Below the pieces are notes generated by a model, which was given only the letters and a program-made list of their open reading frames with translations, searched no databases and was not told the DNA's origin. Position numbers and translations under genes: made by a program. A DNA stretch of 39,583 nt from Terriglobales bacterium (GTDB lineage Bacteria; Acidobacteriota; Terriglobia; Terriglobales; Acidobacteriaceae), in NCBI GenBank assembly GCA_025934025.1, contig JAICYU010000007.1, positions 1-39,583 of the forward strand, read 5' to 3'. Below are positions 16,714 through 23,638 of this stretch, piece after piece. Numbering within the stretch: position 1 is the stretch's first letter; the number at the start of each line of letters is the position of its first letter.

Positions 16714-17646
16714 ATGGCCAGCCCGGCAGAACTCGTCCAGATTGATGTAACGCCCAGGCGTCTGCAGCCCAAGCCGGATTGGCTCAAAGCGCGCGCTCCT
16801 CTAGGAGATAACTATCATTCACTCAAGCGGCTGGCGCGCACGCTTGAGCTGCACACCGTGTGCGAATCAGCGCAATGTCCCAACATTGGCGAGTGCTGGA
16901 ACCACAAGACCGCAACCTTCATGCTGCTGGGAAATCTTTGTACCCGGCGCTGCGGCTTCTGCGCGGTGCCGAAAGGCAAGCCTGAGCCTCTCGATTGGGA
17001 CGAGCCGCGCCGTGTTGCTGAAGCGGTTGCCACCCTGGGGCTGAAGCACGCCGTGGTGACCAGCGTGAATCGCGACGACGATAACGTGGGCGGAGCGAAA
17101 ATTTTCGCCGAGACCATCCGCCAGATACGGCTTCAGGCGCCGGGCTGCCAGGTGGAAGTTTTGATCCCGGATTTTCAAGGCCGCGAAGATTGCTTGCGCG
17201 TCGTGATTGATGCCAAGCCGGAAGTGTTGAACCACAACACGGAAACGGTGCCGCGGCTGTACCGGTCTGTGCGCTCAGGCGCGCGTTACCAACGCACCCT
17301 CAATCTGCTGGGCAACGTGAAGCGCTTTGCGCCTGGCATGGTTTCAAAAACAGGAGTGATGGTGGGCCTCGGCGAGACCACGGAAGAACTGCTCCAGGTA
17401 TTTCGCGATCTGGCCGAGCGCAAGGTTGACATTCTCACCATCGGGCAATATCTCCGTCCTTCCAGGGACCATCTTCCCCTCGCCCGCTACTACACGCCCG
17501 ACGAGTTTGCTTTCATGAAGCGCGAGGCGCTCACAATGGGCTTTCGGCACGTGGAGTCGGGCCCGCTGGTGCGATCTTCCTACCACGCGCACGAGCAGGC
17601 CGAAAGCACCGGGTTGGTAACGCTCGATCCATCAAGAACGCAGTAA
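16714..17646 (+). CDS. lipA: Lipoyl synthase LipA (radical SAM)
   Basis: 310 residues, normal LipA length. LipA inserts two sulfurs into protein-bound octanoyl groups to make lipoyl cofactor for 2-oxoacid dehydrogenases and the glycine cleavage system. The auxiliary cluster motif CX4CX5C is C50, C55 and C61 ([12 protein letters not shown]). The radical-SAM CX3CX2C motif is C76, C80 and C83 (CTRRCGFC). The C-terminal RSSYHA motif that supplies a serine ligand is present near residue 285. [13 protein letters not shown] replaces the more usual TSVDRDD with Asn, a minor change. TACAAT at 16694-16699 could serve as a -10 element but lacks a matching -35. lipB is not in the window. Confidence 0.96.
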   Translation: MASPAELVQIDVTPRRLQPKPDWLKARAPLGDNYHSLKRLARTLELHTVCESAQCPNIGECWNHKTATFMLLGNLCTRRCGFCAVPKGKPEPLDWDEPRRVAEAVATLGLKHAVVTSVNRDDDNVGGAKIFAETIRQIRLQAPGCQVEVLIPDFQGREDCLRVVIDAKPEVLNHNTETVPRLYRSVRSGARYQRTLNLLGNVKRFAPGMVSKTGVMVGLGETTEELLQVFRDLAERKVDILTIGQYLRPSRDHLPLARYYTPDEFAFMKREALTMGFRHVESGPLVRSSYHAHEQAESTGLVTLDPSRTQ

Positions 17647-17710
17647 TCTGGCCGGTTCTGCCGACAAGCCAAAAAATATTCTTCAACAGCCCACTCGATT
17701 GAGCTTGGAG

Positions 17711-17730
17711 CGCAGGCACTCTTGCCTGCG
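17711..17730. terminator. Perfect 8-bp hairpin between convergent genes
   Basis: CGCAGGCA, four-base loop CTCT, then TGCCTGCG: a perfect inverted repeat, with GGAG before and CTCC slightly offset after it. It lies in the 95-bp gap between lipA (+) and the MCE protein gene (-), where a two-way terminator would fit. No T-run follows on either strand, so a REP-like dispersed palindrome is an equal reading. Confidence 0.45.
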
Positions 17731-17741
17731 ACAATCTCCGC

Positions 17742-18815
17742 TCAGAAAATGCGGAAGTGGATTGTCAGATATTTCTTCGGATTTTCGCGGATGGCCTTCA
17801 CCAGCGTGCGCGTCTCCACCAGCAACTGGTCCGTGTTGTTGTAAAGTGATGGGTTCTTCAGCAACATTCCCGCGCTACCTTCGCCTGCTTCGAGCCGGTC
17901 AGTGATGGCGGAGAGCTTATTGATCGTGTTCTGGAGTTTGGCGGCCAACTCTTCGTCTTTTGTCAGCTTGCCCAAAGTGCCTTTGCCCGCGTTCACGTCG
18001 TCTACAATTTTGTTGATTTTCACGAGCGTATTGTTGGCGTTGTTGTAGATGGCGTCATCTTTCAGGAACTTTCCGGCGCTGCCCTTGCCGTTATTGACGT
18101 CGTCAATGAGCCGGTCCAGCTTGTCCACCGCATCATTGGCTTTGCGATAGAAGGTCTCGTCGGCAAAGAATTTTCCAATGGTTCCTTTGCCATTGGTCAC
18201 GTCGGCCACCAGCCCCTGAAGCTGGTTCACCAGCGTGGTGGCGCGATTGATGAGCGTGGGATCGTAGATCACGCCGTGCAGCGTACCTTTTCCGCTCTCC
18301 ACTTCGCCCACAATGCGGTCCAGGCGCTTCACCAGAATGTCGAGATTGGTGAGGGTGGTCTGGCTGCTGCGCACTACGTCTTCCAGACCGGGCGCGTTGG
18401 TGGACTGGATCTGGTCGCCATCCCGCACCGGAGGGCCTTTAGCAAACCTGCTGTCCAGGTCAATAAATGCTTCGCCCAGAACTCCCTGTGTCGTGATGGT
18501 GGCCCTGGTATCTTTGCGGATCAGCGGCTGATAGCGCGTGTTGATGCGCATCACCGCTTCCACCGGGTCCTCCGGCCGGCCGGGTACCACCCGCACCCGC
18601 ACAACATTGCCAACAGCCACGCCCTGGAGATCCACGGGCTGCCCTTCGCGCAGACCTTCCGCGTTGTCGAAGAAGGTGCTGATCGTGAGCTTGTGGGTGA
18701 ACATGCCGCCGGTCCCGCTCATGAGAAAGACGAGAACAGCCAGCGTTATCGCGGCAACAATGACCGTAATGCCGACTTTAAGTTCAGACCACTTGAGCTG
18801 CTTTTGACTCGGCAA
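17742..18815 (-). CDS. MCE/MlaD-domain lipid-transport protein with five 34-residue repeats
   Basis: 357 residues. One N-terminal membrane anchor (about 13-33) is followed by an MCE domain (about 38-118; FFDNAEGLREGQPVDLQGVAVGNV, ITTQGVLGEAFIDL). MCE proteins form hexameric periplasmic rings that pass phospholipids between membranes with an MlaE/MlaF-type ABC transporter. Residues from about 177 on are five back-to-back units of exactly 34 residues, each opening GKGT or GKGS (last GEGS), then a G-[KM]-[FL] step, a D/N-x-x-x-Y/L turn and an amphipathic helix ending in a DVN-like turn. Such repeats probably form a helical barrel or needle extending from the ring. No MlaE or MlaF gene is adjacent; the next gene on this strand is a soluble ABC-F ATPase, not a transporter partner. 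Confidence 0.88.
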   Translation of the reverse strand: MPSQKQLKWSELKVGITVIVAAITLAVLVFLMSGTGGMFTHKLTISTFFDNAEGLREGQPVDLQGVAVGNVVRVRVVPGRPEDPVEAVMRINTRYQPLIRKDTRATITTQGVLGEAFIDLDSRFAKGPPVRDGDQIQSTNAPGLEDVVRSSQTTLTNLDILVKRLDRIVGEVESGKGTLHGVIYDPTLINRATTLVNQLQGLVADVTNGKGTIGKFFADETFYRKANDAVDKLDRLIDDVNNGKGSAGKFLKDDAIYNNANNTLVKINKIVDDVNAGKGTLGKLTKDEELAAKLQNTINKLSAITDRLEAGEGSAGMLLKNPSLYNNTDQLLVETRTLVKAIRENPKKYLTIHFRIF

Positions 18816-18971
18816 GAGAGTGTCGTCCTAAGCAAAAAAATCATAACAGATGAAAAATTAAAAGCCAGAAAACTCAGCATTGATGCGCGCAAGACATCTC
18901 TGGAAGAATGCCTCTCAGGGTGAGGAAGAACAGCCTTTCAGGCCGTGGAAGAACCATTCTTCAACATTCGG

Positions 18972-20822
18972 CTAGCCCTGTTTTTCTTCCAGTTCTGACC
19001 AGCGCTCGTACAAGCGGTCCACGTTCTCTTGTGCGTGATCCAGTTCGTTGTGCGCCGCGAGCAGGCGGGCGGCATCGCTGGCGATAGCCGGATCTTCCGC
19101 CGCGTCGCGCTTCTGCCGCAAAGATTCTTCGGCCTCAGTGATGCGCTCCTCCAGCGTGGCGTATTCTCGCGCTTCAAGATAAGAAAGCTTCTTCTTGATT
19201 TGATTCGCTTCGCCGACGTTCTCACTTGCTTTGCCTCTACTCGCTTCGCTCATCCCCACCTGAAGTCGGGTGTTTCTACCATCTTGTGCTTCTACCCAGT
19301 CTTCCCATTGCGTGTAGTCGGCGAACACCGCTGCACGGCCTGTGCCGTCAAGCCCGAGCACGCTTTCCGAAATGCGGTCCAGCATGTAGCGATCGTGCGT
19401 CACCAGCATGAGCGCGCCGGGAAATTCCATCAGGCTTTCCTCCAGAATTTCCAGCGTCGGGATGTCGAGATCGTTGGTGGGCTCGTCCAGCAGCAGAACG
19501 TCAGCGGGATGGAGCATGAGCTGAGCAATCAGAACCCGCGCCCGCTCGCCGCCGGAAAGCCTTGCTACCGGCTGGTTCAACTGCTCGCTGGTAAAGAGGA
19601 AGCGCGCCGCCCAGCTCGCCACGTGGATCACTCGGTCCTGGTAGATCACGGAGTCGCTCTCCGGGGCCAGCGCTCGCCGCAGCGTCACCGTTGTATCGAG
19701 CGGACGATTCTGGTCAAAGTACACCACGCGCAGCATCTCCGCCCGGCGGACCTGGCCGCGAGTGGGAGCAAGCTCGCCTGTCAGAAGCCGGAGCAACGTG
19801 GTCTTGCCGCTGCCGTTAGGACCCACCAGCCCCACGCGCTTGCCCGCCGTGAGAAGAAAATTGAGATCGCGAAAGAGCATGCGCCCGTCAATCTCAAATC
19901 CAAGCTCTTCCAGCTCGATCAGCCGCTTGGTCCGGCGCTCGGTGGAAGAAAAATCAATATCCACAGGTGCCGTCCGGGTGCGCGCGTTCAGGTCTCCCAG
20001 ATCCGCGATCAACTGGCCGGCTTTATCAATGCGTGCCTTGGATTTGCGGGTGCGCGCTTTGGCTCCGCGCCGCAGCCACTCAATTTCATGCCGCACGCGA
20101 TTTTCCAGCGACTCCTGCCGCCGCGCCTGCGCGTGCAGAAACTCCTCTTTCCGTTCCAGAAATGCCGTGTAGTCTCCGGCGACAGAGAGCAGGCCTTCAG
20201 GATAAGCGCGGCTCAGTTCCACCACTTTGCCGGCGACTGCCTGAAGAAAATAACGGTCATGGCTGACCACCACGCAGGCGAACGGCGCCGCCGCAAGCAA
20301 CGCTTCCAGCCACTCAATGCCTTCAAGATCAAGATGGTTGGTGGGCTCGTCCAGCAACAGCACGTCGGGATGCTGTACCAGCGCTTCCACGATAGCCAGC
20401 CGCTTGCGCCATCCGCCAGAGAGCGAGCCGGCCAGTGCATCAACAGCGGAGGTTTGCGAAGCAGGCTCCTGGTCAGAGAAACCGGCGCGCCCCAGCGATT
20501 CCACCAACCGCCCTTCACGCTCCCCATCAGGGACATCTGTCCGCTGCAAGGCGCGCGCGATCACCTGCCGCACGGTGAAATCTTCTGGGAAGTCCGACTG
20601 CTGCTCTACGTAAGCAATCCGGGCACGTTTTCTGGTGGCCACATCGCCGGCATCCGGCTCCAACTCGCCGGCGAGAATCCGCATGAGCGTGGATTTTCCG
20701 GAACCATTCGGCCCAATCAGCCCGATGCGCTCGTCTTCCGAGATGGTAAACGAGATCTCCTCAAACAGGGGAGCCGCGCCAAAACTCTTGCTGATGCGCT
20801 GGGCATTGATGATGGGAGGCAT
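18972..20822 (-). CDS. uup: ABC-F ATPase, Uup type
   Basis: 616 residues with two ABC ATPase domains and no membrane segment, the ABC-F plan. Domain 1 has Walker A GPNGSGKS (37-44), signature LSGGW (134-138) and Walker B LLLDEPTNHLD (155-165) followed by VVSHDRYFL. The interdomain linker (about 230-310) is basic and helical (RRGAKARTRKSKARIDKA). Domain 2 has GPNGSGKTT, LSGGERARV, LLLDEPTNDLD and VTHDRYML. A C-terminal coiled coil (about 535-616, QIKKKLSYLEAREYATLEERI) fits the DNA-binding extension of Uup. Uup proteins act on ribosomes and in limiting imprecise transposon excision. Its start ATG at 20822 gives MPPIINAQRISKSFG. A long open frame on the opposite strand is a codon-use shadow. 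Confidence 0.9.
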   Translation of the reverse strand: MPPIINAQRISKSFGAAPLFEEISFTISEDERIGLIGPNGSGKSTLMRILAGELEPDAGDVATRKRARIAYVEQQSDFPEDFTVRQVIARALQRTDVPDGEREGRLVESLGRAGFSDQEPASQTSAVDALAGSLSGGWRKRLAIVEALVQHPDVLLLDEPTNHLDLEGIEWLEALLAAAPFACVVVSHDRYFLQAVAGKVVELSRAYPEGLLSVAGDYTAFLERKEEFLHAQARRQESLENRVRHEIEWLRRGAKARTRKSKARIDKAGQLIADLGDLNARTRTAPVDIDFSSTERRTKRLIELEELGFEIDGRMLFRDLNFLLTAGKRVGLVGPNGSGKTTLLRLLTGELAPTRGQVRRAEMLRVVYFDQNRPLDTTVTLRRALAPESDSVIYQDRVIHVASWAARFLFTSEQLNQPVARLSGGERARVLIAQLMLHPADVLLLDEPTNDLDIPTLEILEESLMEFPGALMLVTHDRYMLDRISESVLGLDGTGRAAVFADYTQWEDWVEAQDGRNTRLQVGMSEASRGKASENVGEANQIKKKLSYLEAREYATLEERITEAEESLRQKRDAAEDPAIASDAARLLAAHNELDHAQENVDRLYERWSELEEKQG

Positions 20823-21186
20823 ACGCGCGGGATAGGTTGAGGATAGCAGGAAGAAGGAGAGCGGATGGGTGGACCTAAGTCCGAATTAGAGTATCGGCCA
20901 CCTCAGCTGCGCTCACGCAAACGTCGCATTCGGGGTTGGCACTCCGCGGGTGACGCGAGCTAACTCCTTTAGATTCGGGGTGATGGGGGAGGGTAGGCGG
21001 CTTGCGCACAAACGGTTACCGGAAAGTAAACATCGGGTCATGGCTTATCGCGAGCCCGCAGCTACAAGCACGCCGGAATCGTGGTGTCAGGGAATATCAG
21101 ACCCTATCTCGGTAAATGCCCGCATGAGCAGCACAAGAGGGTCGAGCAAGCTGTTCCTGAGGCGCGCTGATTTAGAATCACGCCAA
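20823..21186. other. Divergent intergenic region between uup and mutY
   Basis: 364 bp without a supportable gene. The mutY frame is open back to 20950, but that translation is arginine-rich and unlike any MutY start. The region should hold promoters for the two divergent genes; I found no convincing -35/-10 pair, hairpin or repeat in it. Confidence 0.5.
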
Positions 21187-22167
21187 ATGGCTCCTCTTGC
21201 GCCACGGTTCAATGCGAAAGTTATCAAGCGGTTTCGCCGTTTGCTGCTTCGCTGGTATGACGGTTCTCGACGTAAGTTGCCGTGGCGAGGCCAGACTGAT
21301 CCTTACCGTATTCTGGTATCGGAAATCATGCTCCAGCAGACGCGGGTGGCGGTGGTGGAAAGCCGTTACAGTGAATTTCTGCAGCGGTTTCCCACGGTGG
21401 AACGGCTTGCCCGGGCCAGCGAGCAGACTGTTCTGGCGGCGTGGAGCGGACTGGGTTATTACCGGCGCGCGCGGTCGCTTCGGCAGGCTGCAATCACAGT
21501 GGGTCACTCCGGTGGATTTCCGCGAAACGCTTCTGAACTGGAAATGCTGCCCGGTATCGGACGATATACCGCGGCGGCGGTAGCCAGCATCGCCTTCAAC
21601 CAGCCGGTTCCTGTGGTTGACGGAAATGTAAAACGCGTACTGTCGCGTGTTGCCGGACGGGACCTTGGTGACCAGGAATGCTGGAGCCTGGCCGCGGAGC
21701 TGTTGGAATCCAGGCGACCAGGTGACTTCAATCAGGCGCTGATGGAACTGGGAGCGATGGTCTGCCTGCCCGCCGGCGCGCCCCGATGCGCGGTGTGTCC
21801 GGTGGTTGAGCTTTGCTCCTGGCGCGGGGCCAAACAGAAATCAGCGGTGTCTTTGGCGCGAAAGGCTGTGCTCAAGTACCTGCTGGCCGAGAAGAACGGC
21901 GCGATTCTGCTGCGGCAGCGCGCTTTATCCGACCGCCTGATGCCGGGCATGTGGGAGTTGCCGGAAATTGCGGTGCCCGCGGATCATGAGCCATTACTCA
22001 AGCTGCGCCACTCCATCACCAATACCAATTACACGGTGCTGGTGTTTTCCGGAAACAGGCCAAGGGCCGGCAGCGCGCGCTGGGTACCGCTTCAGCGCGC
22101 CCCCAGGTTGCCGCTTACAGGATTAGCGCGAAAGATCCTGCGCCGGATCAAGAGCGGACAAGCGTGA
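21187..22167 (+). CDS. mutY: Adenine DNA glycosylase MutY
   Basis: 326 residues. MutY removes adenine mispaired with 8-oxoguanine. Catalytic Glu E46 sits in VSEIMLQQTRV and the catalytic Asp D145 in VPVVDGNVKRV. The helix-hairpin-helix LPGIGRYTAAAVASIAF starts at 121. The iron-sulfur cysteines are C193, C201, C204 and C210, a CX7CX2CX5C spacing; the first gap is one longer than the common X6, a variant also known in other MutY proteins. The C-terminal part (about 225-326) is a short MutT/NUDIX-like 8-oxoG-recognition domain (LMPGMWELPEI, LRHSITN). ATG at 21187 is chosen because homology begins there. The TGA overlaps the next gene's GTG (GTGA). Confidence 0.94.
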   Translation: MAPLAPRFNAKVIKRFRRLLLRWYDGSRRKLPWRGQTDPYRILVSEIMLQQTRVAVVESRYSEFLQRFPTVERLARASEQTVLAAWSGLGYYRRARSLRQAAITVGHSGGFPRNASELEMLPGIGRYTAAAVASIAFNQPVPVVDGNVKRVLSRVAGRDLGDQECWSLAAELLESRRPGDFNQALMELGAMVCLPAGAPRCAVCPVVELCSWRGAKQKSAVSLARKAVLKYLLAEKNGAILLRQRALSDRLMPGMWELPEIAVPADHEPLLKLRHSITNTNYTVLVFSGNRPRAGSARWVPLQRAPRLPLTGLARKILRRIKSGQA

Positions 22168-23558
22168 GAAGAACCATTCTGCTGTTTGTTGTAGCTTCGA
22201 CGTTGGCGTCGGGAGCCATGGCCCAGGACCGCAAGCAATCCGATTGCGTGGCGACGAATGCCCGCCCGCCGCGCGGCGTGACAAGAATCTTCATCGCGCA
22301 GCATGGAGGTGTCGATGGCACACTCGATGGCAGCATCGCCGAGCGCTTCGACCGCATTCTCCGCTGCTATTCCGAAGGATGCCATGTACCTGGGGGGAAG
22401 CCGGTCAAAGCAACAGAAAATCTGATCGTCTGCCTGGGACCGGGTACTTTTTTCACCAAAGGAACTTATGACTTCGTAATAGATGTGCCGCACAAGACCT
22501 CGGAAGGCTTCACAATCGGCAAAGGCTGGCATATCCACGGCGCTGGAGTTGACCAGACAACAGTCAAGCTGGCTGCGTACTTGCCGTTTCATGCCCATCA
22601 ATCGCCCGCGAATATGCCAGAAGATTCCGGAGCGGGAGTGGTCTTCAGCACCAATTCCGATCAGGCATCAGGGGTGGAAATCTCTGATCTCACCATTGAC
22701 GCTAACTATCCTGAGCTGAAGAAGCAGGCCACGGCCGCAGGAATCAAGGCGCTCAATCTGGAAGCAATTCACCTGCGCTCGGACCAGGGCGGCCACTGGA
22801 TTTACGAGGTCAGAATCATCAATGCAGCGGGAGAAATCGGCGCCATTGACATCCATTGGGAAACCTTTCCGGTGTGGATCGTCTCGATGAAGAACGGCTC
22901 TGTTCCGCAGCAAGACAACGAAAACGTGATTGAACGCGTTTCCATGAGCAATTACGGCGGTGGCGCATGCACAGCAATCGCGGTCGCGAATGCTGTCGCC
23001 GAAGTCAGGAACAATCGTGTTGAAGGTTACGGGATTGCATTCGGCGGCTGGACCATGGGGCCTGTCTGGTTTCACGACAATACTGCCGTCGGAACCGACT
23101 ACGGTTTCAACATTGATAGCCTTACAAATCAAGGAGTCAGGATCGAGCACAACCAAATAGTTCATCCCCGCAACTACGGAATTGTAATAGGCGGAGATGG
23201 AACGTACTCGAACTTCAAAATCGTCAACAACTCAATCGAGATAGACAAGCCGGGAGTGGTGGGGTTGATCTTCCGGGGGAATGTCACGGGCGCGGAGGTC
23301 GTGGGGAACAGTATTCTGGCGCCGCTTGGCGTGGAGGCCAGCGCGATCAGCAACTACGCGACGAGCCTTCTTGCCAAGCCCAACGTTAATAATGTCTATC
23401 AATCTAACCGGATCAGCAGTCAGCTACAGGTTTCGTTCCGGGGCCTTTCCTGGAAGTCGAGGAGCTGCATCGCCGGCAATCAGGACGAGAACGGCAAACC
23501 CAGCCGCAGCCTTCCTGACAACCATGCGGGAGCGTGTCTCACATCGCACCTCGATTAG
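22164..23558 (+). CDS. Secreted right-handed parallel beta-helix protein (pectate-lyase-like fold)
   Basis: 464 residues. A signal peptide is clear: MRR, a hydrophobic run, and a likely cut at SGAMA-QD (21/22). The mature part has the repeated short strands and Asn/Gly turns of a parallel beta-helix: VEISDLTIDANY, IYEVRIINAAG, VIERVSMSNYGGG, VRNNRVEGYGIAFGG, VWFHDNTAVG, VRIEHNQIVHPRNYGIVIGG, FKIVNNSIEI, AEVVGNSI. Such proteins bind or cleave polysaccharides, but I cannot identify catalytic residues or a lyase family. Six or so cysteines (C28, C68, C73 and others) suggest disulfides in an exported protein. The GTG start overlaps the mutY stop as GTGA. The kinase/hydrolase fusion gene follows 80 bp later on the same strand. 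Confidence 0.75.
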   Translation: MRRTILLFVVASTLASGAMAQDRKQSDCVATNARPPRGVTRIFIAQHGGVDGTLDGSIAERFDRILRCYSEGCHVPGGKPVKATENLIVCLGPGTFFTKGTYDFVIDVPHKTSEGFTIGKGWHIHGAGVDQTTVKLAAYLPFHAHQSPANMPEDSGAGVVFSTNSDQASGVEISDLTIDANYPELKKQATAAGIKALNLEAIHLRSDQGGHWIYEVRIINAAGEIGAIDIHWETFPVWIVSMKNGSVPQQDNENVIERVSMSNYGGGACTAIAVANAVAEVRNNRVEGYGIAFGGWTMGPVWFHDNTAVGTDYGFNIDSLTNQGVRIEHNQIVHPRNYGIVIGGDGTYSNFKIVNNSIEIDKPGVVGLIFRGNVTGAEVVGNSILAPLGVEASAISNYATSLLAKPNVNNVYQSNRISSQLQVSFRGLSWKSRSCIAGNQDENGKPSRSLPDNHAGACLTSHLD

Positions 23559-23620
23559 CGCTGACGGTTTTCACGCACAGCTTGGCCAAATCAGCTAAAC
23601 TCCGTCGTATAACGTTATTT

Positions 23621-23630
23621 GGGGGGGAGG
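23621..23630 (+). promoter_or_regulatory. Strong ribosome binding site fixing the kinase start
   Basis: GGGGGGGAGG ends 8 bp before ATG 23639. It is the best ribosome site seen in the window, and it selects this ATG over the upstream in-frame ATG at 23534, which lies inside the preceding gene. Confidence 0.75.
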
Positions 23631-23638
23631 ATAGGTGC

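Noticed and set aside
17742-20822. An Mla-type lipid transporter formed by the MCE protein and the adjacent ABC protein
   Set aside because: The ABC protein has two fused ATPase domains, the ABC-F linker and a C-terminal coiled coil, so it is Uup, not MlaF; no MlaE permease is present.
19029-20840. A 603-codon open frame antisense to the whole uup gene
   Set aside because: It mirrors the ABC-F gene, its translation is Arg/His/Gln-rich without any family motif, and long antisense frames are common in GC-rich codon use.
20950-21186. 79-codon N-terminal extension of mutY
   Set aside because: The sequence is unlike any MutY N-terminus; conserved residues start just after ATG 21187.
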